This document shows positions 11,165-22,430 of a DNA stretch of 64,000 bases, one piece after another. The stretch is from Lotus japonicus (taxonomy: Eukaryota > Streptophyta > Magnoliopsida > Fabales > Fabaceae). Position 1 is the stretch's first letter; each line of letters begins with the position of its first letter. The stretch spans positions 32,210,743-32,274,742 of the forward strand of contig NC_080043.1 in assembly GCF_012489685.1 (NCBI RefSeq), written 5' to 3'. Under the pieces are notes generated by a model. The model made no database searches, had not been told where the DNA came from, and saw nothing but the letters and a program-made list of their open reading frames with translations. Position numbers and translations under genes: made by a program.

Positions 11165-11179
11165 CCACAGACGGCGCCA
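11165..11179 (-). other. Primer-binding site of the gypsy element
   Basis: On the minus strand TGGCGCCGTCTGTGG begins six bases inside the 5' LTR. A TGGCGCC start is typical of plant gypsy PBS; the exact tRNA was not assigned. Confidence 0.72.
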
Positions 11180-11185
11180 ATATTC

Positions 11186-11579
11186 TGTACTAGGGAAGCT
11201 TACGTAAGAGAATGAAAGAAAGCAAACCCTAGCAGAGCACTTAAAATAGCAAGGATATCATAAAAGGTAAATTCTCATTAAATGTGCAAAAAGTGTTTCG
11301 TACAAGATGATGATCTCCCCTTTTATAGAGGGTGTGGTCAGGATATTGACTTTTCCTATATTTGGGCCTGACAATCAGGGCCCAAATCTCTATGCATATA
11401 AGACAAATCCAAAAGAATTTTCCAGCTGGCTTGTGGGTCCGTCTAAAGGAAGGGCAAGGATATTTGCTATATCGCCAATTCCCGCCATGGCTGCCTTCGT
11501 TTGGTTGATCATTATTTTGGGCGGGCATAAGCATCCTTTATGTCCCGCCCAGTCCAGAGACGGTACCATAACACCAACA
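11186..11579 (-). repeat. 5' LTR of the gypsy element (394 bp)
   Basis: Its plus-strand ends are TGTACTAGGG (left) and ACACCAACA (right), giving TG...CA on the minus strand. The left end is next to the PBS. A minus-strand TATA-box-like CTATAAAAGG at about 11318-11327 suits an LTR promoter driving leftward transcription. Confidence 0.8.
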
Positions 11580-13334
11580 TCGATCCATCTATGTGTCTCA
11601 AACTGATATATTGGGGGGTCATAATAGAGTTTAGCATAAATGTGAACCAAAAGTTTTAAAAGATAAGTTTTTAAATTGCAGTAATAACCAGAAAGTGTGC
11701 CTCAGCTTCCATTTCACGAACTTCAAATGATTTCAGTTAGAAACTTAACAAGCTCTCTGCCATTTCACGAACTTCAAACAAGTTATCCATCAATCTTTTA
11801 GATAAATTACCTAAATTTAATTTCTGGCATGTTAATTTAGACTTCGATTCTTTATGAAATTAAATTTAATAAATAATTTTTGTTTACAGTTAAAATGATG
11901 ATGATATTAAACAACTGAGCGAGCCAGACCCTTACAAATCTGCACAACCAGATGAAGATATGAATCATTTGGTTTCAAACACAAATGAGAAGAAACCGAG
12001 CTCTAAGCAAAGCTTCATTGCTCAAGCAGGCAAAGCGCCTTTTTGCAGGACTGCCAGACGACGTCCTGACACCTATAAGAGAGTGATTGTGCAGATTGAG
12101 GACTCTTTATAAGAAAAGAGAAAGAAAATACTGAAGGAACTTAATTTAAACAAAAGGTCAAAAGGATATGAATGTCAAGTGAGCGTGGTGCATTAACGAT
12201 GAGATTATTTAATATATTATTTAGAATGTCTTGTGAACATCAGGTATATGAACCTTCATAACATTTTTTAGTCTGCAATGTTGAAAAATTAATTGTGTTG
12301 GTTCACCTAGCTAGTTAAAATCTTAAATAGAAACAGTTTGAAAGTCAATTACACGCAGAGGTGACTTGTTGGGTTTTCTGACAACTTCTCGTAAGAATAA
12401 TTGAGATCCCATATATGATTATAGAATACCAAATATATAGAGATGGGTTGCGTACCTGTAGTGGATAGAAGACTTGAAGTGATCTCCTTTGGGAATTGTC
12501 TTGCTTTGATCTCTAGATCATGTAGTGATGAAAATACAAGGGCTTTCGTTGTATGTCTCACTCTCCTACAACCATCGATCGGGCAAGTTGCAGAGCTGTG
12601 TACATCACTTGAGGCTGAGGGAGTTCATCACTTTCTACTTGATTATTGGAACCTTGAATGCTCTCAGTGGACATTTCCCTATTTCACACAAAACAATAGA
12701 GTAGTAGGAAGTGTCTCAAATATTAGCATGCAATCATGAATTCCAAAGGAAAATGAGGAATCAGGATCAAGTTACAGAGTTATGGTTCAGACAGAGGGAC
12801 CTAATATAAACCCAAAAGAAAGAATGTTCAAGATAAATTAGTGGAATAGCCGTTTACTGATGATTGATAGTTTCCTAGGTAATCTTAAAACTATATCATA
12901 AACATTAAAAAATTAATTGTGAACGTATAAATGTCTTGCAGAAGAAAAAGAGATGCGTTTTTACCTTAAAATAGGTTTAAAGCTCCTTTGCTGGTTAGAA
13001 AAGAAGCGAGACTCAATTAAGATAACCAGCCAGATCGAACCAGAAAGGCTTTCAACACCATTGTGTTCGATCAGTTTATTGTCGTCTTTGTTTTGCAAAC
13101 TTGTCCAATGACTTTTATAAATTTGAAGTACTTGGAATAAAAGCCCTGCCGATACGCATCAAGCCATCTTTCATAGAAAGATTGATTTATTTTCTTCATC
13201 CCACCTCTTCACACAAAACAGTAAAGTAACAGGAAGCATCTCAATCTCAAATACTAGAATCAAATCATTATTGAAATCCTGGCCTGCCAGAGTTTATCCA
13301 AGGTAACACCAAAGATAATATTCCAAGGCACAGG
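11580..13334. other. 3'-flanking block of TNL-A, cut short by the assembly gap
   Basis: I see no intact gene. The segment 11700-12030 matches the RNase H-remnant blocks at 30250-30930 and 48170-48850. The segment 12030-13275 matches the 3' flank of TNL-B (37050-38220), including the spliceable-looking minus-strand stretch at 12443-12560 with donor CTACAG|GTACGC and a hydrophobic segment (LVILIESRFF) at 12965-13080. The last 60 bases enter the LINE remnant. Frames on either strand here are short and unsupported. Confidence 0.7.
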
Positions 13335-13434
13335 NNNNNNNNNNNNNNNNNNNNNNNNNNNNNNNNNNNNNNNNNNNNNNNNNNNNNNNNNNNNNNNNNN
13401 NNNNNNNNNNNNNNNNNNNNNNNNNNNNNNNNNN
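13335..13434. other. Assembly gap (100 N)
   Basis: Exactly 100 N, a common convention for a gap of unknown size. Open frames spanning it are artefacts. Confidence 0.99.
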
Positions 13435-13848
13435 TGTTGTCCTTTTTCCTCTGCATTGGTCATCGAGACTTCTCTCTTCAAAGGTAAATCAGTTTGCACG
13501 TGACCAGATTAGTTTCCTTCTGACTAAAGCATGGGGCAAATAGTTGAGATACAATTTTGACTTTCCCGCTCAAAGGCTTCTTCTGAAATTCTGAGGTATG
13601 ACGTGGCATGAACCGATACAGAATAAGTGTCTTCCTTGTTTACTGGACGATGCGGTCATATCTTGCGTAAACTTCTTTTTCCTTATAAGGCTTAGACATA
13701 TTCGTTGAAGCATGCGACCTTATAATATATATTTCCTGAAAAATGACATTAACATCTGGAATTAGATTTTAGTAGAGAAAAGTATTTATAAAAAATTGTT
13801 AGGATCAAAATAAGATTGAAACACGTTGTAACACATTTGAACTTAACA
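13435..13848 (-). repeat. Sirevirus LTR fragment (second representation)
   Basis: Matches 5884-6296 with one extra A near 13792. It starts abruptly at the gap edge, in the middle of the LTR. Confidence 0.9.
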
Positions 13849-16256
13849 ACTTTGTATTGTAACTTGGCCCCTTGGCTCATACTGTATATCATACTCTGAC
13901 AACTCAACTGACCAACTGACCAATCGGCCTGACAAATCGGGTTTTTGGAGTACCTGCCTCAAAGGAACATCGGTTTTAACTTTGATTTGGAAACTTTGGA
14001 AGTATGGTCTAAGGCGCCTCGCTGTTTTTAGAATCGCCAAGGCCGCCTTTTCGATTTTTTGATATCGCAATTCAGCACCTTGCAGAGTATGACTCACAAA
14101 ATATATAACCTTCTGCTTCTTCTTCTTTCTTCCTGAAGCAAAACCGTACTGACCGCCCTATCCGTGACAGCCAGGTAGAACGTCAAAGGAACGCCAGATG
14201 TGGGTTTGGATAGTACCGGTAACGTTGCTAATGATTCTTTCAGCTTGGTAAAAGCTTGTTCACATGCTTCTGTCCATTGAAACTTCGAATTCTTTTTCAA
14301 ACAAGTGAAGAACGAAGCCGCTTTATCACCTGCCATTGGCAAGAAACGGGCTAAAGCAGCCATGCGTCCTGTTAGTCGCTGTACTTCCTTGACACTTGTC
14401 GGGCTTTTCATTTCTAAAATCGTCTTGCCTTTATCTGGGTTTACTTCAATCCCCCTTGATGTTATCATGAAACCCAAAAACTTTCCCCTTGAATCCCAAA
14501 TGAACATTTCTCTGGATTTAACTTCATCTGATATTTTCTTAGCTGAGCAAATGCTTCCTTAAGATCGTCGCCATGATCCTTGGACTTGGCGGACTTAACA
14601 ATCATGTCATCTACATAAACTTCCATATTTCTTCCCACTTGCTTTGAAAAATTTTATCCATGAGGCGTTGGTATGTGGCTCCTGCGTTCTTCAAGCCAAA
14701 CGACATAGTTTTGTAACAATAATTCGTCTGGTTAGTCATGAACGCCGTACTTTCCTCGTCTGAAGGATGCATCATGATTTGGTTATACCCAGAATATGCA
14801 TCCATGAGACTTAAAAGTTCGTTTCCGGAGGCCCCATCCACCAATTTATCAACATTGGGAAGAGGATACGAATCTTTGGGGCACACTTTGTTCAGGCTTG
14901 TGTAATCCGTGCATATTCTCCACTTCCCATTGGCTTTCTTGACCATCACTACATTGGCGAGCCAGGTTGGATATTGCACCTCGCGAATAAACTGAGCCTT
15001 GATTAGCTTCTCCAGTTTCTACTTGTACCGTCTTGTTCTTTTCATCACTCATCCTTCGCCTTGGTTGGATGACTTGAGTTGCTCCTGGCCGTAATGGCCA
15101 ATTTATGAGTGATCACGTTGGGGTCAATCCCTGGTACATCATTAATTGTCCATGCAAAGAGATCCAAATTATCACCCAAAAGGGCGATCAACCGTTCCTC
15201 CTGTTCTTTTTGTTAAACTGCTGCCGGATTTTCAAAACCTTATCTTTGACTTTCGCTGATTTTTGTTTCTTCCAAAGGTTGGTGGGCGAAAATCATCAGC
15301 ATCATCTTTTGAGTCTAGGCTAAACCCTTCTTGTGGAAAGATCTCTGTGATACGGTGGCTTTCCATGGCGGCCTTTCGCCATAGAGAGCCACACTTCTTA
15401 AATAACATTCTCTTGCTCGCGTTGTGATCCACACGAAGAACCCCAACCTTCCCATTGCAGGCTGGGTACTTGACAGTTAAATGAGCGGTTGAAATTACAG
15501 CACATAACTTGTTTAAGGGTGTCCTGCCCCAAGAGTACGTTGTAATTGGCCCTACACGCCAGTACTAGATACTTCACCTGAAATTTCTTAACAAACTCTC
15601 CTTCACCAAAAGCTGTTGGTATTTCTACATATCCTCGTACATTGACACGATCTCCAGTAAATCCCACCAGGGTTCCTTGATATGGTTTTAAGTCTGCCTC
15701 CTTTAACCCCAGGCGATCAAAGGCATCTCCATAAATGATATCCGCCGAAGATCCCTGGTCTAAAAACACTTTTTTCGTCATGTAATTGTTAACCCTAATT
15801 GTTACTACAATCGGGTCATTGTCATGACGGATAACATGTGCAAAATCCTGAGGGGTGAATACAATGGGAGAGTGATTCAACCAGCATTCGCCCCGTACGC
15901 CGCATGTACGGAATGTACTGCGCCACATAACGCTTTCTAGCCTTGCTTGAAATTACACCCCCTCCAAATCCGCCTGCGATGGATGAGCATTTCCCCCACA
16001 GGATCACCCAACTCAGCCGATCAATCTCCCGCCGTAGGTTCCAAGAATTATCTGTGGTGTGCCCCAATGCTTTATGGTACTCACACCATCTGTTTGTATC
16101 CACATTAGCTGGTGGTCGCCGAGGCGATGGCGGATATTGGACCACATTTGTCTGTCCAACTGCTCTCAAGATGGTGCTTAGGGGAGCATTCAATTTAGTA
16201 AGTGGAACTGGAGTCAGCGAGGCTCCATGTTGGCCAATCGGGGTTGTAGTAGTACC

Positions 16257-17499
16257 TGAAGGTGCGAAAACACTAGAAAGGGGGGGGGTTGAATAGAGTT
16301 TTTTGAATAAAGAGTATACTTTTAGAACTTTTTCAAAATTCAAGGATAAGAACTAAGTGCTGAAGGATGAGAAGTAAAGCACGCAAGTATTTTATCCTGG
16401 TTCACTTGAGATAAAAGCTCAAGCTAATCCAGTCCACCTGTGAAGGTGATTTCTTCCTTTTTCTGATGAAGGCAATTCACTAAAATCAATGAGTGTTACA
16501 ACTGCACTTTGCTACCTGCTAAGTGACTAACAATACACTGATTTTCTCACTAGTATCCTCTTAAGAAGCTGATCTACCGATCCTCTTAAGACTAGCTAAA
16601 CACTGAATCAACCTTGATTCAGTCCTCTCAAGATCTGACCAACCTTGGTCTCTTAAGGAACTTTACAATGTAATGTAAAAGGTTTCGGGTTTACAAGAAG
16701 TGCTTCTAAAAAGCTAATAGTAAACTCAGATGTTTAAGAACAGTGAAGAAATAATGCTAAGAGATTGGTTCGTAAATGTTGAATGATTTCAGCAAGGTTT
16801 CTTAGCCTCTTTCTTCTTTCTTTAGCCTTTATATACTCCAAGACTTGTGATGTAGCCGTTGCTAGGGTTTTGTCCGTTGGAGTGGCAATCTTGAAAAATC
16901 AGACTGCTAGGCTGCACGAGGTAGGTGGCGGACAGACTGAGACTTGTACGATGTTGTACTATGATAGCGACCTGTCCTTTCACCAGTTTACTTGAGATCT
17001 GAAGGCTTCAGATGAACGTTGGTGAAGCTTCTGATCCTCGTCAGGTTAAAGCTTGGATTCTTCTGACCTTGCAACTTCTGCTTCTGAACAAGTTCCTCAG
17101 AACTTCTGAACGTCAGAGCTAGAATAGCTTGGGTCTTCAGAACCAACTTCTTGCAGGTCTTCAGAACTTGAGTCTTCTACTTCTGAACCGTTTCACTGGA
17201 ACATCTGGTCTTCAGAACTTCTGACTCTGGTTCTTCAGAACCTCTTGAGAGCTTGTATCTTCAGAACTTCTGAAGGATTTGCCACTGTTCTGAACGAACA
17301 TGGTACGCTTTAGAGCTCTCTTTTCAGTAACCCTTGGTTCTTCTTCTTCTGAATAAATAGGCTTGGGTCAGATTCAGAACGTGTTTGTCACAACTAAAAA
17401 AGACAAACGTTAGGGTACCACAATTGTTCATCATCACAAACCTTAATTGTAATCATCAAAATATAGAGATGCAACCACTGATCAAACCTTGATCTTACA
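16257..17499 (-). mobile_element. Solo Sirevirus LTR, second representation
   Basis: 1243 bp, flanked by GTACC at 16252-16256 and 17500-17504. It differs from 8699-9941 only by homopolymer length changes near its left end. Confidence 0.9.
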
Positions 17500-18675
17500 G
17501 TACCTTGGGGATTTCTGTGCCACGTATTCTGGAATCCAGGTTTGGAATTTTGATATGGGCCAGGTCTTGGAATACGTGGGGTTTGAGCTACCCTAGTTTC
17601 TTTTCCAGCCTTGAATTTTTCCTGCGAAACTCCGCCAAGCTGGACGTGTTTTCGCCCCTCTTCTCTTTCCTGCTTTTTCTGATCATCTTGCTCAATCAAG
17701 ATGAATTCTTGAACACGAGCGCGAAGATCCATCATGTCCCTTGTCGGCCGCCTTGTTAAATCTCGATTCAAATCCCCCGCCCTAAGACCATTTTTGAAAG
17801 ACGCTAGGCACACATCCGGGTTATCCTCCTCCAGTTGAACAGCCATCTTGCTGAAGCGCGCCATGTAGGTCTTTAACTTCTCTCCTGGCTGCTGATGTAT
17901 GCTGATGAGATCAAACATAGTTGCTTTTGTGGTTTTGTTGGCGGAGAATTGAGTTAGGAATTTGGTAGATAGATCGGTAAAATTGTCAATGGAGAAGGGC
18001 GGCTGTCTAATGAACCACTACATCGCCATTCCCTTGAATGTCGATGGCAATAATCTGCACTTCACGGCATCCGTTGCCCCACCAATTACCATTTTGGTGT
18101 TAAAATATCTCAAATGATCCATGGGATCAGAGTCGTCCGAAAAGGCGTCTAACGCCATTGTTTGCAAATGCTTTGGTATCCACCTTTGTGATGGCTGGAA
18201 CAAAAGGTTGAAATTCGACGACGTCTTCAGCCTCAAGACGTTGGCCTTGTTTAAAATCTCGCCTCTGGGTTAGATACTCCACCTGGGCTTGCAACTGCTC
18301 ATTCTGGCTTTGTACCTTTTGCAAAGTGTCCAACATTTGTTGTAAAGCCGCAGGCGTGATACCCGTCACGACTTCTTGTGTTTTCCTTGGAGCACTGTTT
18401 TTAAGGTCTTCTAGATTCACGTATTCAAGCGGCGCTGATCGTCGCCTAACACCTAGATCTGATTTGGCTACCAGATCTGAGGGCTTTTCCGGAGCTAGGT
18501 TCATCAGCGACGCTGGTGACTGCGCCACTGAGTGAACCCCTTCCGAGGAAGCCTCCTGCTCTTGCTCTTGAAGTATGGGACGATTGTTGTCCCGTCCGCC
18601 GCCGCGTCCGCCGTGACGTCCACCACCTCTCCGGCGATGATCACGGCGGCCCACGCCGCATGAACGAGTCTCCAT
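17500..18675 (-). pseudogene. Gypsy gag, second representation
   Basis: Same three frame segments as 9942-11117 (18675-18127, 18236-18018, 17918-17394), with the same frameshift and the same TAG. Confidence 0.85.
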
Positions 18676-18743
18676 GAATCGTAACTCTCACCTTCTACGT
18701 CACTGGTAGATCTAGGTCAGAGCCACAGACGGCGCCAATATTC

Positions 18744-19137
18744 TGTACTAGGGAAGCTTACGTAAGAGAATGAAAGAAAGCAAACCCTAGCAGAGCACTT
18801 AAAATAGCAAGGATATCATAAAAGGTAAATTCTCATTAAATGTGCAAAAAGTGTTTCGTACAAGATGATGATCTCCCCTTTTATAGAGGGTGTGGTCAGG
18901 ATATTGACTTTTCCTATATTTGGGCCTGACAATCAGGGCCCAAATCTCTATGCATATAAGACAAATCCAAAAGAATTTTCCAGCTGGCTTGTGGGTCCGT
19001 CTAAAGGAAGGGCAAGGATATTTGCTATATCGCCAATTCCCGCCATGGCTGCCTTCGTTTGGTTGATCATTATTTTGGGCGGGCATAAGCATCCTTTATG
19101 TCCCGCCCAGTCCAGAGACGGTACCATAACACCAACA
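18744..19137 (-). repeat. Gypsy 5' LTR, second representation
   Basis: Identical in length (394 bp) and ends to 11186-11579. Confidence 0.85.
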
Positions 19138-20833
19138 TCGATCCATCTATGTGTCTCAAACTGATATATTGGGGGGTCATAATAGAGTTTAGCATAAATG
19201 TGAACCAAAAGTTTTAAAAGATAAGTTTTTAAATTGCAGTAATAACCAGAAAGTGTGCCTCAGCTTCCATTTCACGAACTTCAAATGATTTCAGTTAGAA
19301 ACTTAACAAGCTCTCTGCCATTTCACGAACTTCAAACAAGTTATCCATCAATCTTTTAGATAAATTACCTAAATTTAATTTCTGGCATGTTAATTTAGAC
19401 TTCGATTCTTTATGAAATTAAATTTAATAAATAATTTTTGTTTACAGTTAAAATGATGATGATATTAAACAACTGAGCGAGCCAGACCCTTACAAATCTG
19501 CACAACCAGATGAAGATATGAATCATTTGGTTTCAAACACAAATGAGAAGAAACCGAGCTCTAAGCAAAGCTTCATTGCTCAAGCAGGCAAAGCGCCTTT
19601 TTGCAGGACTGCCAGACGACGTCCTGACACCTATAAGAGAGTGATTGTGCAGATTGAGGACTCTTTATAAGAAAAGAGAAAGAAAATACTGAAGGAACTT
19701 AATTTAAACAAAAGGTCAAAAGGATATGAATGTCAAGTGAGCGTGGTGCATTAACGATGAGATTATTTAATATATTATTTAGAATGTCTTGTGAACATCA
19801 GGTATATGAACCTTCATAACATTTTTTAGTCTGCAATGTTGAAAAATTAATTGTGTTGGTTCACCTAGCTAGTTAAAATCTTAAATAGAAACAGTTTGAA
19901 AGTCAATTACACGCAGAGGTGACTTGTTGGGTTTTCTGACAACTTCTCGTAAGAATAATTGAGATCCCATATATGATTATAGAATACCAAATATATAGAG
20001 ATGGGTTGCGTACCTGTAGTGGATAGAAGACTTGAAGTGATCTCCTTTGGGAATTGTCTTGCTTTGATCTCTAGATCATGTAGTGATGAAAATACAAGGG
20101 CTTTCGTTGTATGTCTCACTCTCCTACAACCATCGATCGGGCAAGTTGCAGAGCTGTGTACATCACTTGAGGCTGAGGGAGTTCATCACTTTCTACTTGA
20201 TTATTGGAACCTTGAATGCTCTCAGTGGACATTTCCCTATTTCACACAAAACAATAGAGTAGTAGGAAGTGTCTCAAATATTAGCATGCAATCATGAATT
20301 CCAAAGGAAAATGAGGAATCAGGATCAAGTTACAGAGTTATGGTTCAGACAGAGGGACCTAATATAAACCCAAAAGAAAGAATGTTCAAGATAAATTAGT
20401 GGAATAGCCGTTTACTGATGATTGATAGTTTCCTAGGTAATCTTAAAACTATATCATAAACATTAAAAAATTAATTGTGAACGTATAAATGTCTTGCAGA
20501 AGAAAAAGAGATGCGTTTTTACCTTAAAATAGGTTTAAAGCTCCTTTGCTGGTTAGAAAAGAAGCGAGACTCAATTAAGATAACCAGCCAGATCGAACCA
20601 GAAAGGCTTTCAACACCATTGTGTTCGATCAGTTTATTGTCGTCTTTGTTTTGCAAACTTGTCCAATGACTTTTATAAATTTGAAGTACTTGGAATAAAA
20701 GCCCTGCCGATACGCATCAAGCCATCTTTCATAGAAAGATTGATTTATTTTCTTCATCCCACCTCTTCACACAAAACAGTAAAGTAACAGGAAGCATCTC
20801 AATCTCAAATACTAGAAATCAAATCATTATTGA
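19138..20833. other. 3'-flanking block of TNL-A (complete representation)
   Basis: Repeats 11580-13275 and continues into the LINE remnant. Homology to the TNL-B 3' flank (37050-38220) ends near 20833, at CATTATTGAAA, where the LINE begins. It holds one full copy of the roughly 480-bp 3' unit (from about 20240) and the start of a second. No intact coding region. Confidence 0.7.
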
Positions 20834-22020
20834 AATCCTGGCCTGCCAGAGTTTATCCAAGGTAACACCAAAGATAATATTCCAAGGCACAGGAAAATTG
20901 TACCTCCTTTGGTTTAACAGGGTCTCCAACAACCAATCCTCTCTCCCATCAGTGAAGAATTTACTAAGAAGGCATTGAGCAATAAACTTCAACCATACCT
21001 CTACAGCCAGGGCGCAGTCTCGAAGCACACAGGTAATGCATTCAGTTCTCTCAGTGCATCTCAGGCAGGCATCAGAATCTGAGAAATGCCTGTAAAACCT
21101 TTGCTCATTTGTTAACAAAATGTTGCTGACAGCTTTCCACAAGAGGACCTTGACTCTTTGGGGACCTTTCCACGACGAAACAGCCTTAGACAACTTGCTG
21201 TTATGATTCGAGCCATTCTCTTGGATGCAAGACTGATATGTTGATTTAATGGAGAAAAAACCATCAGGGGAACCACTCCAGGCCAAAGCATCATTACCAT
21301 TCTCAGAATTAGGGGGCATGGCAGCTAGGATCTACTCTCTGATAGTTCTAGGAAGGAAAGACCTCAGTTTCTGGACGTCCCAAACACCCACGTTATTCAC
21401 AAAACTGCAGCACTTTTGCTCTGTCTCAAAATCTGACAGGGTCTTAGTAGCATAAGACTGAAAAGCAGGAAGCCGGTGGTCCAACCAGAACCTAGCTAGA
21501 CAACCATTACCAATACACCAACAGCTCTTCTTTTTAACCTGATCCTAGTTTTGACACATCCCCTTCCACAAATTTGAAGGATTTCTACCCTTGTTTAAGA
21601 CACCTGGTGACCATCTCCACATTTATACTTGGATGTAATTACTTTCACCCAGAACATATTCATCATAAAGGCTTTATTAGCAGAAAGGGAGAGCCTTAGA
21701 CCAAGACCACCTAATAAGGTAAGATAGTAAACTTATCCCAGGCTAATAGGTGAACCTTCCTGTTTCCTGACAGATCCCCCCATACAAAATCTCTGCATCT
21801 CTTGTCAAGGCTGTTACAAATCGCTAAATGCAGTAAAGAGGTCTGCATCACATGTTCCTGCAAAGGATAAATTAGAGGTCTTCCACTAAGATAGTCTTTG
21901 GTTAATCTTGTCAAGAACAAATTGGTAAGTGTGTTTAGAGACGCTCTTATGGTAGAGAGGGACCCCAAGGCTTTTTCCAAAATGGCTTGTTCTTAGAAAT
22001 CCAAAGAGAGAACTCAGTTG
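20834..22020 (-). pseudogene. LINE-type reverse transcriptase remnant (RT C-terminus and zf-RVT)
   Basis: Minus-strand pieces resemble the C-terminal part of plant non-LTR retrotransposon RTs: LINLFLTRLTKDYLSGRPL-like sequence and RCRDFVWGDLSG...KVHLLAWDK at 21980-21711, then a WDVQKLRSFLP-like segment, then LAWSGSPDGFFSIKSTYQS and the zinc-binding zf-RVT region (WKGPQRVKVLLWKAVSNILLT; ACLRCTERTECITCVLRDC) at 21319-20819. Stops and frameshifts separate the pieces. No poly(A) tail or target duplication is visible, so the boundaries are set by loss of homology to the TNL-B flank. It replaces the place where TNL-B has a candidate transmembrane exon. Confidence 0.78.
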
Positions 22021-22430
22021 ATCCCTGGCATTGTGGTGGACATCTTTAGAGAAAAATATTCTGGTTTTATCTCTATTTAACTTCTACCCAGAACTTAAAC
22101 ATAAACAGCAAATCACTTGTTTGGTTGGTTCTGAAAAGCTGAAAAATGGCTTTTCCAGCGGGACACAGATCCAAATCCCTTCTATTATAGCGCTGATAAA
22201 CATATTGCATCAATTGCTAATGTAATATCCTATATGAAGAAAAACGAGTGTTCTTATTGAGGAGATGTGCTGGAAAATTGTTGCTAACAGAAAAATGAAC
22301 GCATGAAGTTCAGGTGCGAGAGTTGCTGCTTTCATAACAAACAAATGATCAAACACCACAATCAGCAAGCACCAATATGACATTTCCAGGCACCATAAAA
22401 ATTACTTTATATCGAACCATTCTTTCACCA
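22021..22430. other. Region between the LINE remnant and the TNL-A stop codon
   Basis: Probably the TNL-A 3' UTR plus residual LINE or intergenic sequence. I find no recognisable coding domain. Confidence 0.4.

Larger units (their letters stand above)
6297..11579 (-). mobile_element. Ty3/gypsy retrotransposon (Tat-like), interrupted twice
   Basis: Read leftward: 5' LTR (11186-11579), PBS (11165-11179), gag, protease, RT and RNase H. The 3' part is cut off by the Sirevirus at 6297. A solo Sirevirus LTR splits gag at 8699-9941. The gag opening (KHLQTMALDAF, RYFNTKMV) and the protease motif resemble plant Tat-lineage gypsy elements; lineage assignment is family-level inference. Gag has a frameshift and a stop codon present in both representations of the locus, so these are likely true decay. 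The element lies in the 3' flank of TNL-A. Confidence 0.85.
13849..19137 (-). mobile_element. Gypsy element, second representation
   Basis: Same structure as 6297-11579. The pol frame, open in the first representation, is broken here into pieces (13843-14097, 14094-14507, 14611-14979, 15398-15928, 15822-16343) by single-base indels. The gag half is base-for-base like the first copy, including its native frameshift and stop codon. The solo LTR is again at 16257-17499 with GTACC on both sides, and the 5' LTR at 18744-19137. Probably the same locus sequenced twice. Confidence 0.88.
13435..20893. repeat. Near-identical second representation of 5884-13334 (probable unmerged contig overlap)
   Basis: Every landmark recurs in order. 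The coordinate offset rises from 7551 to 7558 over the first 2.8 kb, stays exactly 7558 for landmarks from 8699 to 11579, and is 7559 at the end. Differences are mostly single-base indels in homopolymers, clustered just after the gap, plus one just before it (AGAATC versus AGAAATC). Such errors are expected at the ends of two contigs covering the same locus. A true 7.45-kb duplication is the alternative. Confidence 0.85.

Noticed and set aside
12349..12739. Short frames on both strands repeated at 19907-20297 and 37344-37746 as possible conserved small proteins
   Set aside because: The repetition is explained by block duplication; no domain, and the minus-strand segment looks like a spliced UTR or exon border rather than a stand-alone gene.
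13260..13499. Open frames running across the N gap
   Set aside because: They consist mostly of undetermined residues.
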